Source: Thiohalocapsa sp. PB-PSB1 (GTDB lineage: Bacteria; Pseudomonadota; Gammaproteobacteria; Chromatiales; Chromatiaceae). Taken from it: a DNA stretch of 64,000 bases. The position numbers and the translations under genes were made by a program. This document shows positions 26,738-36,492 of the stretch, one piece after another. Location: NCBI GenBank assembly GCA_016745215.1, contig CP050890.1, positions 7,209,001 to 7,273,000 on the forward strand, written 5' to 3'. A model generated the notes under the pieces. The model was not told the origin of the DNA and did no database searches. It saw only the letters and a list, made by a program, of their open reading frames with translations. Every line of letters begins with the position of its first letter. Position 1 is the first letter of the stretch.

Positions 26738-27526
26738 GTGCCTGAAGGCGATACCATCTATAAGATCGCAGTCTATCTCGATCAGGAATTACGCGGCCAA
26801 TCGTTGCGGCGCATCCAGCTCAACCCGCGCTTTGGCAACTCCTGCGGCGCACGCCGCGTCATCGGGGTGGACAGTCATGGTAAGCACCTATTCGTAACCT
26901 TGGACAACAATGTCCAACTGCGCAGCCATCTCGGTCTGTACGGCTCCTGGCATCGCTATCGCCGCGGCGAGCCCTGGCGCAAACCGGCGAAGCAAATGAG
27001 CATCGTTATCGAGACCGAGCACATGGACTATGTGTGTTTTAACGCCCGGGAAGTGCAGTGGCTGCGTATCGATAGCTTCGAACGTCGAGATCAGGGGCAC
27101 CGATTGGGAGCGGATCTGATCCGGGATGGCATGAATGCCAACGCCATCCTGGGCCGCATCGATGCTTTACTATCGCCGGACATCTCGCTCGCGGATCTGT
27201 TGTTGGATCAGCGCATCGCCGCTGGTATCGGCAATGTCTATAAGTCTGAGCTGCTGTTTCTGGAAACACAACCACCAACGCGGCGGTTGCGTGATCTCCA
27301 CCCGGACAGAATCGTTGCACTGTATCGGCGTGCCGCCGTGCTGCTGAGCCAGAACCGCGGCGGCGGGCCACGCAGCACCAGAGACAACTGGGATGGGCGT
27401 GGTCGTTTGTGGGTTTATGGCCGCCGGGGGCGACCCTGCCTGCGCTGCGGAACGCGTATCCGACGCGCCTATCTGGGCGTCAATCAACGCTCTACCTATT
27501 GGTGCGAATTCTGCCAGCCTGACTAA
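26738..27526 (+). CDS. Fpg/Nei-family DNA glycosylase (endonuclease VIII-like)
   Basis: The 262-residue protein starts at a GTG (26738) so that Pro2-Glu3 (PEGDTIYKIA), the catalytic Schiff-base and acid residues of the family, are exposed. PEGDTI rather than PELPEV points to the Nei branch. Lys near SHGKHLF, the helix-two-turn-helix around RIAAGIGNVYKSELLF and the C-terminal zinc finger (CLRCGTRI, then WCEFC) are present. The enzyme removes oxidised bases and nicks the abasic site. It is monocistronic and converges with the gene at 27523 with a 4-base overlap. Confidence 0.92.
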   Translation: MPEGDTIYKIAVYLDQELRGQSLRRIQLNPRFGNSCGARRVIGVDSHGKHLFVTLDNNVQLRSHLGLYGSWHRYRRGEPWRKPAKQMSIVIETEHMDYVCFNAREVQWLRIDSFERRDQGHRLGADLIRDGMNANAILGRIDALLSPDISLADLLLDQRIAAGIGNVYKSELLFLETQPPTRRLRDLHPDRIVALYRRAAVLLSQNRGGGPRSTRDNWDGRGRLWVYGRRGRPCLRCGTRIRRAYLGVNQRSTYWCEFCQPD

Positions 27527-27885
27527 AAGGGGCGGAAATCTGACCAGGCACGCGTCAGAAATCCTGCCGATACCGCCGCACAGCCGGTCAGCAGTGCGGC
27601 AAAGGTGACCGTCAGCAGCACGAATGCCCAGCCGGGCATGCCCAACACGCCACCAGCCGCGGTCGCTAACCGCGCCGCTTCGCCAAACAGCGCGTTGCAC
27701 AACAACAACAACAGCCAGGCACTGCCGCCAGCCAGTGCTGACGAGAGAAACAACCGCGGCTGGCGAGCGAAGAGCACACCGGCCAGCAGCCCCAGCATGA
27801 GCAGACTCAGCCAGCCGATCAGCAGGGTGCCGATGATCGATAAGGTCGCAAGTCCGGTGATAAAGCGCGGGTTGTTAACAATCAT
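27523..27885 (-). CDS. Small integral membrane protein, coupled to the acylase gene
   Basis: The ATG at 27883-27885 overlaps the TGA of the acylase gene (27885-27887) by one base (TGATG), so translation is probably coupled. The 120-residue product has three to four hydrophobic helices: FITGLATLSIIGTLLIGWLS, LFLSSALAGGSAWLLLLL and FVLLTVTFAALLTGCAAVSA. No family is recognised. Its 3' end overlaps the Nei gene on the opposite strand by 4 bases. Confidence 0.7.
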   Translation of the reverse strand: MIVNNPRFITGLATLSIIGTLLIGWLSLLMLGLLAGVLFARQPRLFLSSALAGGSAWLLLLLCNALFGEAARLATAAGGVLGMPGWAFVLLTVTFAALLTGCAAVSAGFLTRAWSDFRPF

Positions 27886-30482
27886 CAGCGCGCCTCCGCA
27901 TCGGCATCCCCCGTACCCGGTACCAGGCGTAGCCTGGCGATGGCACGCCCAGCGTCGAACTGTTCGGGGCTCTCTGGCGAATAGACCGGTTCCAATTCCC
28001 CGGTCTGCCAGGCCGCCAGACGGTCGTCGTATAGTCGGCTGGCGGGATTGCCGGATTGCCCGCCTGGATAGACAGCTCGAGCCTGGGTCTGGGCACCGGC
28101 AAGTTCCACCACCATGCGCCAACTGGCACCATGAGTGCCATCACCGGAAGACGGATTGAGATTGCCAGGAGCACCGCCGGCTAATGTCAATCCGGTCCGC
28201 CCAAGCCCAGGAAATAGCGCGAGGTGGTTGATGTTGGCACGACGATGATTCGACCAGCGCCAGCTGAGACCTGCCGCCTCTGGCCAGGTATCCTGCTTGC
28301 GCTCAAGCGGGGTGCGACGCACGGGCGGACCGTTTTCGAGCACCAGCTCTGCATAGGCGCTGGCCAAGGCCTTGCGTAATAAATAGTCGCGATCCTCGCG
28401 CTCGCCGGTGCGCCGGTCATCCCACCAAGGGTTATCCGGCTGCTTGAGCAATGCGTAGAGAATCGCTCTTTCTGGCGTTGGCGGTGTTGGCAACTCGCGC
28501 AGCTCGGTGAACTCGAACTGCAACTCGTCCCATAACAGTGCCTCGAGCCGGTCAAGGGCGCGTTCGAACAATAGAGGCGCTTGTGCGTCAGAAGTGTAGC
28601 GGTAGTCCCAGTCCTGCAATACGGCGGCGGGTGCGGCGACCTCGTCGAACCAGGCGGCGGCGGACAGAAAATACGGCGTTAATAATCGCGCCTTGTGGTT
28701 GCCCGGATCGGTTTGGTAGGCGCGCATGTCCTCGAGACTGACCGTCGGGCTGGCACGCAGTAATCCATTGATATGAAGCGCCCGCCATGGACTCGGCCAG
28801 TTACTGCCCAGGTAGAGCGGTTGCTGGCTGGCGGCAATCGGTTGCTGGTTGGCCGATGCCAGATAGTGCTGTGCCGGGTCGATCGATTGCGGATAGAGTT
28901 CAAGTGGCCAATACCCTATCCAATCGCTTTGCGTCGTACTACCGTCGCGAATCGAACGACCATCGCCATCGCCGGGGCGGATCGGATATAGACCGGTCGA
29001 GCGCATGGCAATACGTCCATCGGCATCGGCCATGATGAAATTTTGTGCCGGTGCGGCGAAATCGGCCAGCGCGGCCAGCAGTTCGTCCACCGAGTCGGCA
29101 GAGGCAGCACCCTGAAAGGAACTGGGACTTGCGCCGTGCTCGAGCGCCAGCCAACGCATGGATACCGGACTCGGCACAGCCGATGATGTCGGCAGCAATA
29201 ACGGACCACGATGGGTGTAATAGCGCGTTTCCTCAGCCAGCAATTCGCCATCCTTACCATAGTATTGTTCAGGGCGACCGCGCAGCGGCTGCCAATTGCC
29301 GTCGAGCAGGTAACGGCCAGGCTGATCGACGGAGTCGAGGGTCTCGTAATAAAAGTCGATGACATCGGCGCGATTGTTGGTGACGCTCCATGCGACATTT
29401 GGCGTGAAGCCGATAATGATCACAGGCACGCCTGGGATGGTGACACCATGCACATTCATCCGGTCCTTGACAACCAGGTGTGCTTCATACCAGATCGACG
29501 GCAATGTCAGCTGCAGGTGCGGATCATTCGCCAACAACGCGTGCCCGGTGGCGCTGCGCCCAGCCGCAATCGCCCAGTTGTTGCTGCCGATCACCATAGT
29601 CTGTGGTACGGACGGCGGCGCGGCGGCAAGCAATTGCTCGGCCACATGCACCAGGCTCGCATTGCCTATCGCCGGTGGTGGAATCGGCTCCCGTAGCAAC
29701 CAGGGAGCCCCCAGCTCGCTGGGTTGGATGGGTTCCTGAATCGGACTATTGACCGGATACAGGGCATCTGCGGCCGCCTTGCCCACCAGGCCTTCGGCAC
29801 GCAGGCGCCATAGATCGTCCCTGTTGTAGCACAGGGTATGTGACATGCGCCGTTCCACCAACAGGCTGTTCACCGGCTGCCAGCGCTCCGGGCGGTGATC
29901 GAGAAAATGATATTCGAACGGAATACTGTTGCGCCCCAGGTTGTCGATGTGCGCATTGATGCCGTCGGCAAGCGCCTGATACAGCGCATGGTCGAAAGAT
30001 GTCGGGTCGAGCGCCTGCCAGGCACGCTCGGCGCTGTCGGCAAGCCCGAGACGACGCTGTTGTTGATCGATGTCGAGCGGCGATGCGCCGAACAATTCCG
30101 TGAGCCGACCGGCCGCGGCCTTTGTTTGCAATTCAAGCTGGAATAATCGGTCGCGTGCCTGCAAGTAACCGAGCGCGCGGACAGCATCCGGTATACTGCT
30201 GGCGTAGACATGCGGTACACCTCGATTATCGATATACACATCGACCGCGGCATTCAGGTTCGCGACAGCGACCGAATCAGTGCTTGCTGGACGCGCCTGA
30301 CGAGCGGCCGACCAGACTCCGGCAACCGGATCAAGCAGGGGTCCGAGTGCCGGCAGCGGCCCCATCCGCAATGCGCCGACGGCAAGCAATGACAACAGGC
30401 CAATGATGCCCAGCCATCCCGACAGCATAAGACGGATGGGTCGTGGCGATGGAGTGGTGCTTTCCGGGTCGACTTGCGGCAT
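27885..30482 (-). CDS. Penicillin acylase-family N-terminal-nucleophile hydrolase
   Basis: I place the start at the ATG at 30482 (PQVDPESTTPSPRP), which has a GAGG upstream; an ATG at 30566 would add 28 residues. The 865-residue precursor has a membrane segment (LMLSGWLGIIGLLSLLAVGA). The alpha part contains VYIDNRGVPHVYASSIPDAV and GYLQARDRLFQLEL. The self-cleavage site lies before Ser300 in VIGSNNWAIAAG, which would be the nucleophile of the beta subunit. HLQLTLPSIWYEAHL and WSVTNNRADVIDFYYE follow. Family members cleave amide bonds of beta-lactams, N-acyl-homoserine lactones or other acylated amines in the periplasm. The actual substrate is not evident. Confidence 0.9.
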   Translation of the reverse strand: MPQVDPESTTPSPRPIRLMLSGWLGIIGLLSLLAVGALRMGPLPALGPLLDPVAGVWSAARQARPASTDSVAVANLNAAVDVYIDNRGVPHVYASSIPDAVRALGYLQARDRLFQLELQTKAAAGRLTELFGASPLDIDQQQRRLGLADSAERAWQALDPTSFDHALYQALADGINAHIDNLGRNSIPFEYHFLDHRPERWQPVNSLLVERRMSHTLCYNRDDLWRLRAEGLVGKAAADALYPVNSPIQEPIQPSELGAPWLLREPIPPPAIGNASLVHVAEQLLAAAPPSVPQTMVIGSNNWAIAAGRSATGHALLANDPHLQLTLPSIWYEAHLVVKDRMNVHGVTIPGVPVIIIGFTPNVAWSVTNNRADVIDFYYETLDSVDQPGRYLLDGNWQPLRGRPEQYYGKDGELLAEETRYYTHRGPLLLPTSSAVPSPVSMRWLALEHGASPSSFQGAASADSVDELLAALADFAAPAQNFIMADADGRIAMRSTGLYPIRPGDGDGRSIRDGSTTQSDWIGYWPLELYPQSIDPAQHYLASANQQPIAASQQPLYLGSNWPSPWRALHINGLLRASPTVSLEDMRAYQTDPGNHKARLLTPYFLSAAAWFDEVAAPAAVLQDWDYRYTSDAQAPLLFERALDRLEALLWDELQFEFTELRELPTPPTPERAILYALLKQPDNPWWDDRRTGEREDRDYLLRKALASAYAELVLENGPPVRRTPLERKQDTWPEAAGLSWRWSNHRRANINHLALFPGLGRTGLTLAGGAPGNLNPSSGDGTHGASWRMVVELAGAQTQARAVYPGGQSGNPASRLYDDRLAAWQTGELEPVYSPESPEQFDAGRAIARLRLVPGTGDADAEAR

Positions 30483-30652
30483 GATGCCGATACCTCGTTT
30501 TCGATTGGATGTTGCTGAAATGACAACAGTTACAGCAAGTTGCCCATTTGACAGACAATTTGACATCGATTGGGCGGTGTGTGCCGCTCGGAATGAGCGT
30601 CAGCGCACCTCGAATGATCAATTGACTTTGATCCAAAGAACAGGAGAACTTC

Positions 30653-31957
30653 ATGTTCAAACAACAGGATCTGATGGTTCGATCCCTTGGCGGGTGCCGG
30701 TTTCCTTCACCACTCTGCTTTGCCCAGCCCTCCGAAGGAAAAAAAAGCCATTTCGTTTCCGATTCGACCCGGCTGCGGGTGAATGTGGAAATCGGAACAA
30801 AGGATTGCGGTCCGGACGAACCCTCATTCGAGGAAGCTGGACCGCGCGAGCGGATTTACTTCGATCCGTCTGCAACCACGGCGGCCATTGTCACCTGCGG
30901 TGGGTTATCTCCCGGGCTGAATAATGTCATCCGCTCTGTATTTTACGAATTAACGGTAAACTATGGCGTCAACAAGGTACTTGGTATTCGCAACGGTTAT
31001 CTCGGCCTGAACCCGGCCGCGGGCCTGCCTCCGATCAGATTGACCGAAGAATACGTGCAGTCAATCGATATTCTGGGAGGAACGGTGCTGGGAACCTCCC
31101 GTGGCGGCCAAAAAGCATCGGTCATGGCAGATTTTCTGGCTGCGGAAAAAATCGACATCCTGTTTTGCGTCGGTGGCGACGGAACCCAGCGGGGTGCCCA
31201 TGCACTTCACGAGGAGGTTTTGCGCCGCGGACTCGATATTGCCGTGATCGGCATCCCGAAGACAATCGACAACGACATCGCCTTTGTACGTCAGAGCTTT
31301 GGTTATATCACCGCCATGGAGAAGGCCGCGGAAGTGATTCGCGGTGCGCATGTCGAAGCACGCGGTGCGATCCGCGGGGTTGGCCTGGTCAAATTGATGG
31401 GTCGCGATGCGGGCTTCATTGCAGCCGGCGCCGCGGTTGTCAGTCAGGAAGTGAACTTCGTGCTGGTACCTGAGATTGCTTTTCCGCTGCAGGGTCAAGG
31501 CGGGTTTCTTGCCGCGCTTGAACAACGCATGGACAAACGCGGTCATGCCGTGGTCGTCGTCGCGGAGGGGGCAGGCCAACATTTGATCGAATCCGACAAT
31601 ACGCGTCGCGATGCCTCAGGCAATCTTCTGCATGAAGACGTCGGGCTTTTCCTGAAGACCAGAATCAGTGAACATTTTGCCGCGAGCGGTCAACCGGTAA
31701 GTCTGAAATATATCGACCCCAGTTACTTTATCCGCAGTGTGTGCGCTAATGTGTATGATCGTATCCTATGTGATCAGATGGGACGACACGCGGTGCACGC
31801 CGCCATGGCAGGCAAGACCGGCATGCTAATCGGATTCGAACACAATCAGTTCATTAATGTTCCGATCCCGGTCGTCGTTGCGCAGAAAAAACAGATGGAC
31901 GTTACCAGTGATCTCTGGCGTGCGGTATTGCAAGTGACACGACAGCCCCACTGGTAA
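30653..31957 (+). CDS. 6-phosphofructokinase, plant-type ATP-PFK subgroup
   Basis: The 434-residue protein starts at an ATG preceded by CAGGAGA. Conserved blocks are CGGLSPGLNNVIRS, GIRNGYLGL, GTSRGGQ, the nucleotide site GGDGTQRGA (174-182), the fructose-6-phosphate site PKTIDNDI (202-209), and MGRDAGFIAAGA. Gly in GGDGT (PPi-dependent enzymes have Asp) combined with Lys in PKTIDND (bacterial PfkA has Gly) is the pattern of plant-type ATP-PFKs. An ~85-residue N-terminal extension precedes the core. It phosphorylates fructose 6-phosphate in glycolysis. It is divergent from the acylase gene and ends at a shared bidirectional terminator. Confidence 0.9.
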   Translation: MFKQQDLMVRSLGGCRFPSPLCFAQPSEGKKSHFVSDSTRLRVNVEIGTKDCGPDEPSFEEAGPRERIYFDPSATTAAIVTCGGLSPGLNNVIRSVFYELTVNYGVNKVLGIRNGYLGLNPAAGLPPIRLTEEYVQSIDILGGTVLGTSRGGQKASVMADFLAAEKIDILFCVGGDGTQRGAHALHEEVLRRGLDIAVIGIPKTIDNDIAFVRQSFGYITAMEKAAEVIRGAHVEARGAIRGVGLVKLMGRDAGFIAAGAAVVSQEVNFVLVPEIAFPLQGQGGFLAALEQRMDKRGHAVVVVAEGAGQHLIESDNTRRDASGNLLHEDVGLFLKTRISEHFAASGQPVSLKYIDPSYFIRSVCANVYDRILCDQMGRHAVHAAMAGKTGMLIGFEHNQFINVPIPVVVAQKKQMDVTSDLWRAVLQVTRQPHW

Positions 31958-32004
31958 GTGGTCCTTCCATGAAAGCGAAACAGTATTTTCGATCACGCCC
32001 AGTC

Positions 32005-32034
32005 AAAAAAATGCCGCCCAACGGGCGGCATTTT
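32005..32034. terminator. Bidirectional Rho-independent terminator
   Basis: An A-run, the ATGCCGCCC-AAC-GGGCGGCAT hairpin and a T-run sit between two convergent genes (PFK and the IPTL-CTERM protein). An identical stem recurs at 36439-36469 beside the paralogue of the second gene. Confidence 0.92.
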
Positions 32035-32057
32035 CATCTCAGGGCGAGACTCGCCGA

Positions 32058-34589
32058 TTAACGATTGCGTCTGCGTGCAAAGGCACCGAGCAGCCCCAGC
32101 GCACCGCTGAGGGCAATCAGACCCCAGGCGGAAAGCGTTGGAATCGCCTGCGTCGTGCGAACCACGAATTGGGCTTCACAAGTATTCGCAGCATTCATCG
32201 TCACGACATTTCGGACAATATTACAGTTGTCGCCGCCCCAACCGCCGAACTGGAAGCCGGGTTTGGGAGTCATGAGAAGTCTCACCTGCGTGCCCTTTTC
32301 GTAGTCCTCGGTGCAGTCCATACCGCAGTCGATGCCGGGCGGGTTCGAGGTAATCGTGCCTTGGTCGGGGGTTTGATTGTTGATGGTCAGAGTATATGTC
32401 GGAATTTGGATGAAGGTGGCACTACAGGTCCGGTCTGCGTCCATGGTCACATTGCCGTCAACATCGCAGTCACCGGTCCAACCATCGAACTGATAGCCGG
32501 TGTCCGGGGTCGCAGTGAGCGCGACGCTCGTGCCTGCCTCGTATTCCTCGGTGCAGTCCGTGCCGCAGTCGATGCCGGCAGGGCTTGAGGTGACCGTGCC
32601 ATTGCCGCCGTTGGTCACCGTCAGCTGGTAAGTGATCGGCGGAAGGATGCTGAAGGTGGCACCACAGGTGCGGTCGGCATCCATGGTCACATTGCCATTG
32701 ATGTCGCAGTCACCGGTCCAACCATCGAACTGATAGCCGGTGTCCGGGGTCGCAGTGAGCGCGACGCTCGTGCCTGCCTCGTATTCCTCGGTGCAGTCCG
32801 TGCCGCAGTCGATGCCGGCAGGGCTCGAGGTGACCGTGCCATTGCCGCCGTTGGTCACCGTCAGCTGGTAAGTGATCGGCGGAAGGATGCTGAAGGTGGC
32901 ACCACAGGTGCGGTCTGCGTCCATGGTCACATTGCCGTCAACATCGCAGTCACCGGTCCAACCATCGAACTGATAGCCGGTGTCCGGGGTCGCAGTGAGC
33001 GCGACGCTCGTGCCTGCCTCGTATTCCTCGGTGCAGTCCGTGCCGCAGTCGATGCCGGCAGGGTTCGAGGTGACCGTGCCATTGCCGCCGTTGGTCACCG
33101 TCAGCTGGTAAGTGATCGGCGGAAGGATGCTGAAGGTGGCACCACAGGTGCGGTCTGCGTCCATTGTCACATTGCCGTCAACATCGCAGTCACCGGTCCA
33201 ACCATCGAACTGATAGCCGGTGTCCGGGGTCGCAGTGAGCGCGACGCTCGTGCCTGCCTCGTATTCCTCGGTGCAGTCCGTGCCGCAGTCGATGCCGGCA
33301 GGGCTCGAGGTGACCGTGCCATTGCCGCCGTTGGTCACCGTCAGCTGGTAAGTGATCGGCGGAAGGATGCTGAAGGTGGCACCACAGGTGCGGTCGGCAT
33401 CTATGGTCACATTGCCGTCAACATCGCAGTCACCGGTCCAACCATCGAACTGATAGCCAGTGTCCGGGGTCGCAGTGAGCGCGACGCTCGTGCCTGCCTC
33501 GTATTCCTCGGTGCAGTCCGTGCCGCAGTCGATGCCGGCAGGGCTTGAGGTGACCGTGCCATTGCCGCCGTTGGTCACCGTCAGCTGGTAAGTGATCGGC
33601 GGAAGGATGCTGAAGGTGGCACCACAGGTGCGGTCGGCATCCATGGTCACATTGCCGTCAACATCGCAGTCACCGGTCCAACCATCGAACTGATAGCCGG
33701 TGTCCGGGGTCGCAGTGAGCGCGACGCTCGTGCCTGCCTCGTATTCCTCGGTGCAGTCCGTGCCGCAGTCGATGCCGGCAGGGCTTGAGGTGACCGTGCC
33801 ATTGCCGCCGTTGGTCACCGTCAGCTGGTAAGTGATCGGCGGAAGGATGCTGAAGGTGGCACCACAGGTGCGGTCGGCATCCATGGTCACATTGCCATTG
33901 ATGTCGCAGTCACCGGTCCAACCATCGAACTGATAACCTGTGTCAGGGACCGCGGTAAGAGTCACCTCGGTACCCTCGTTGTAGTCCTCTTCGCAATCCG
34001 TCCCGCAGTCGATTCCGGGGGGGGCCGAGGTAACCGTGCCGTTGCCGCCGTTGGTGACGGTGAGGGTGTATACATCGCCTGTAACAGTAACGGTACTGCC
34101 GGTGCTCTGCCCGGTGGGTAAACTGGTTCCGAGCGGATCCGCCAAGGTATTGACGACAATATCAACCGGCGTTGAACCCGGTATTGTTCCCGCAATAAAG
34201 TGAATGGTCAAGAAGTCGAGTGCGGTACCAGGACCTGCACCTGCTATGCTGAAGCCGTTTATAGTAATTTGGCCGGGCGTAGTAGCGTCCACTGCTGCTG
34301 GAGCGAAACCATCAGGCCCTGGTTCGACACCATTATTGCCTATCGACGTGTCGAGCTGCAATGCCGCTGGGTCGTAACTAACGGTAAAGTCAAACGCGCC
34401 GATTTGGAGAGGACCGGAGTCTACCTGCACGCTGAGGTCAAAGGATTGCTCTGTAGGAACGTCTATAGACGGTGGTTGTATTGAAACGTCGCCAGCCGCT
34501 GCCAATACCTGCTGCATTCCGAGCGTCAGCAGGACGGTTACCAACAGCAATGTCGATCTCATGATTGGAAACCGAGTGGTTATTTTCAT
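32058..34589 (-). CDS. IPTL-CTERM surface protein: cohesin-like domain plus eight InlB-type repeats
   Basis: The 843-residue protein has an AGGAG site and a signal peptide (MRSTLLLVTVLLTLGMQQVLA). Residues ~33-165 form a cohesin-like beta-sandwich (FDLSVQVDSGPLQIGAFDFT, then LDFLTIHFIAGT and NTLADPLG). Eight ~80-residue repeats follow (YQLTVTNGGNGTVTSSPAG, IDCGTDC, then GYQFDGWTGDCD), of the divergent InlB_B type, several almost identical at DNA level (240-bp period). The tail IPTLSAWGLIALSGALGLLG, then AFARRRNR, is a classic IPTL-CTERM sorting signal, which implies export and surface anchoring. The Cys pairs (CGTDC, DADRTCGA) could be disulfide-bonded. It may be the anchoring partner for the dockerin-bearing proteins downstream. 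Confidence 0.88.
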   Translation of the reverse strand: MKITTRFPIMRSTLLLVTVLLTLGMQQVLAAAGDVSIQPPSIDVPTEQSFDLSVQVDSGPLQIGAFDFTVSYDPAALQLDTSIGNNGVEPGPDGFAPAAVDATTPGQITINGFSIAGAGPGTALDFLTIHFIAGTIPGSTPVDIVVNTLADPLGTSLPTGQSTGSTVTVTGDVYTLTVTNGGNGTVTSAPPGIDCGTDCEEDYNEGTEVTLTAVPDTGYQFDGWTGDCDINGNVTMDADRTCGATFSILPPITYQLTVTNGGNGTVTSSPAGIDCGTDCTEEYEAGTSVALTATPDTGYQFDGWTGDCDVDGNVTMDADRTCGATFSILPPITYQLTVTNGGNGTVTSSPAGIDCGTDCTEEYEAGTSVALTATPDTGYQFDGWTGDCDVDGNVTIDADRTCGATFSILPPITYQLTVTNGGNGTVTSSPAGIDCGTDCTEEYEAGTSVALTATPDTGYQFDGWTGDCDVDGNVTMDADRTCGATFSILPPITYQLTVTNGGNGTVTSNPAGIDCGTDCTEEYEAGTSVALTATPDTGYQFDGWTGDCDVDGNVTMDADRTCGATFSILPPITYQLTVTNGGNGTVTSSPAGIDCGTDCTEEYEAGTSVALTATPDTGYQFDGWTGDCDINGNVTMDADRTCGATFSILPPITYQLTVTNGGNGTVTSSPAGIDCGTDCTEEYEAGTSVALTATPDTGYQFDGWTGDCDVDGNVTMDADRTCSATFIQIPTYTLTINNQTPDQGTITSNPPGIDCGMDCTEDYEKGTQVRLLMTPKPGFQFGGWGGDNCNIVRNVVTMNAANTCEAQFVVRTTQAIPTLSAWGLIALSGALGLLGAFARRRNR

Positions 34590-34896
34590 CTAGCACTCCT
34601 AATTACTAAGATATTGAATTACTGAGAAATCGGCAAGGCGAAAGGCTCCGATAAAGGAACCCGGGCCTCATCGCCAGGCAGGTCTTGACCTGATGCTGTC
34701 TTAGATCAAGTCAGCTCTTCCGGCTCGAATTCTGGCCAATAACGCCTGCCACGGCAAGGTGTTTTTACCTCAGCAATTCCCGCCGAAAATAATTCTACTT
34801 TGAAAACAGCGTGTTGGCGAGACTTCAAAAATAGTTCTTCGTAAACTGCGTGGCTGAATCGGTATACTGTCGCGCCTACTCGAGGCTGCGAGGCAG
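34590..34896. other. Upstream region of the IPTL-CTERM gene
   Basis: About 300 bp with no gene. It aligns loosely with 37828-38010 upstream of the paralogue (shared GGCCAATAACGCCTGC and AAGGAACC blocks), so it is part of the duplicated unit and presumably carries its promoter. Confidence 0.5.
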
Positions 34897-36143
34897 GTGT
34901 TGATACGTGCTCCGATTTCACGCAAACAACTCGGTGCCGCAGGGCTGCTGAACAAGGCGCAGCGGTTTTTTGCGAAGATCTCCGACCCGTGCGGTGGCGA
35001 GATTGCGCTGGTCGATCATCTGATATCGGGGCTGGCGTTGTTTGGGTCGAAGTATCCTTCGCTGCTGTAGTTCGAGCACGACCGTCGAGAAGAGACAATG
35101 CGAGCGAATCTGCACGCCCTCTACGGGATCCAACGCGCGCCGAGCGACACCCGCTTTCGCGAACGCCTTGATGCATTCGACCCGAGCCTTCTGCGCCCGC
35201 CGTATCAGTCCTTGTTTGCGGACCTGCAGCGCGGCAAGGGGCTGGAGGGGTTTGAGTACCTTGATGGGCATTACCTGCTCTCACTCGGCTCTCACTCGAT
35301 GGCACCGAGTATGTTTCCTCCTCCAACGTGCATTGCCCGCAGTGCGGGGAGAAGCACCACCGCAATGGCACCACCACCTACGACCACCAGATGCTCGGGG
35401 CGGTGCTGGTACACCCCGATCACAGCGCGGTGTTCCCGCTAGCGCCCGAGCCGATCCTCGAGCAAGACGGCGCGCGCAAGAATGACTGCGAGCGCAACGC
35501 CGCCAAGCGCCTGCTGGCGGACCTGCGCCGCGCGCATCCGCATCTGAAGCTGATCGTCGTCGAAGACGGCCTCGCTTCCAATGCCCCGCACATCCGCCAG
35601 TTGCAGGCACTCGATCTGCGCTTCATCCTCGGCGCCAAGCAGAACGATCACGCCGACTTGTTCGATTGGGTAGCCGCCACGCCCGAGACGCGCGAGGTCG
35701 AGCTCACCGACGCCGAGGGGATACGTCACCGTTTCCGCTACCTCAACGGCGCACCACTGAATATCGCCAACTTCGACCTCGAGGTCAATGTCCTCGAGGA
35801 CTGGGAGCATACCCCGGGCGGCAAGGTGACCCACTTCTCCTGGGTCACCGATTTCACTCTCAATGATAGCAACCTCATGCTGCCGATGCGAGGAGTCCGC
35901 GCACGCTGGACAGTCGAAAACGAAACCTTCAATGCCCTCGAGAACCAAGGCGATCACTTCGAGCACGACTTCGGTCACGGCAACAACAACCTCAGCACCG
36001 TGCTCATGCACCTGATGATGTTGGCGTTTCTGATCGATCAGATCCAACAGCGCGGCTGCCGGCTGTTCCAGGCTGCCTTAACGGCGGCGCAGAGCAAGAC
36101 GCGCTTGTGGCGCAAATGCGCGCTCGCTTCGACCTCTGCCTGA
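34897..36143 (+). pseudogene. ISNCY-like transposase with nonsense codon and 11-bp duplication
   Basis: From a GTG at 34897 the frame reads KQLGAAGLLNKAQRFFAKIS and LFGSKYPSLL, then TAG (35068-35070, CAG expected), then FEHDRREETMRANLHALYGI. A tandem duplication of 11 bp (35278-35288) then shifts the frame; without it the text runs LSL-DGTEYVSSSNVHCPQCGE. The rest, RNGTTTYDHQMLGAVLVHPD, FILGAKQNDHADLFDW and RARWTVENETFNALENQG, is intact to TGA. The three blocks hold the likely DDE residues. The element sits between the two paralogous IPTL-CTERM genes. Confidence 0.82.
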
Positions 36144-36438
36144 TTCCCGATCGGGACACGCTCTATCTTTCCATTATCCAGCCGCCTCTGCTGCCCTTGC
36201 CGCCTGACACCTCCTAGTCGACGGCCGTGAAACGAATGTGCTCGAGGAACATCTCTGAGGGTGACCAAACAGCCAGTCAGAACAACAGCGTCGTCTCGTG
36301 GCGAGACCTGTGTTCGCCTGTACGGTCTCGACACGCGCTCGGGCGATCGTGCGCGTACACGGCGGGAATTGCTGTTGTTACCTTAGATCTGTTGACAATC
36401 AAGTGTGCCAGCAGGGCTGACAATGCTAACAGCGCATT
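36144..36438. other. Intergenic end of the ISNCY-like element
   Basis: No gene. The block GATCTGTTGACAATCAAGTGTG, then GCAGGGCTG (about 36387-36420), resembles 38006-38040 upstream of the IPTL paralogue. This marks the edge of the duplicated segment. Confidence 0.45.
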
Positions 36439-36469
36439 AAAAAAAATGCCGCCCAACGGGCGGCATTTT
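36439..36469. terminator. Terminator, duplicate copy
   Basis: The same ATGCCGCCC-AAC-GGGCGGCAT hairpin and T-run as at 32005-32034, at the 3' end of the second IPTL-CTERM gene. It was evidently carried along in the gene duplication. Confidence 0.9.
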
Positions 36470-36492
36470 CATCTCAGGGCGAGACTCGCCGA

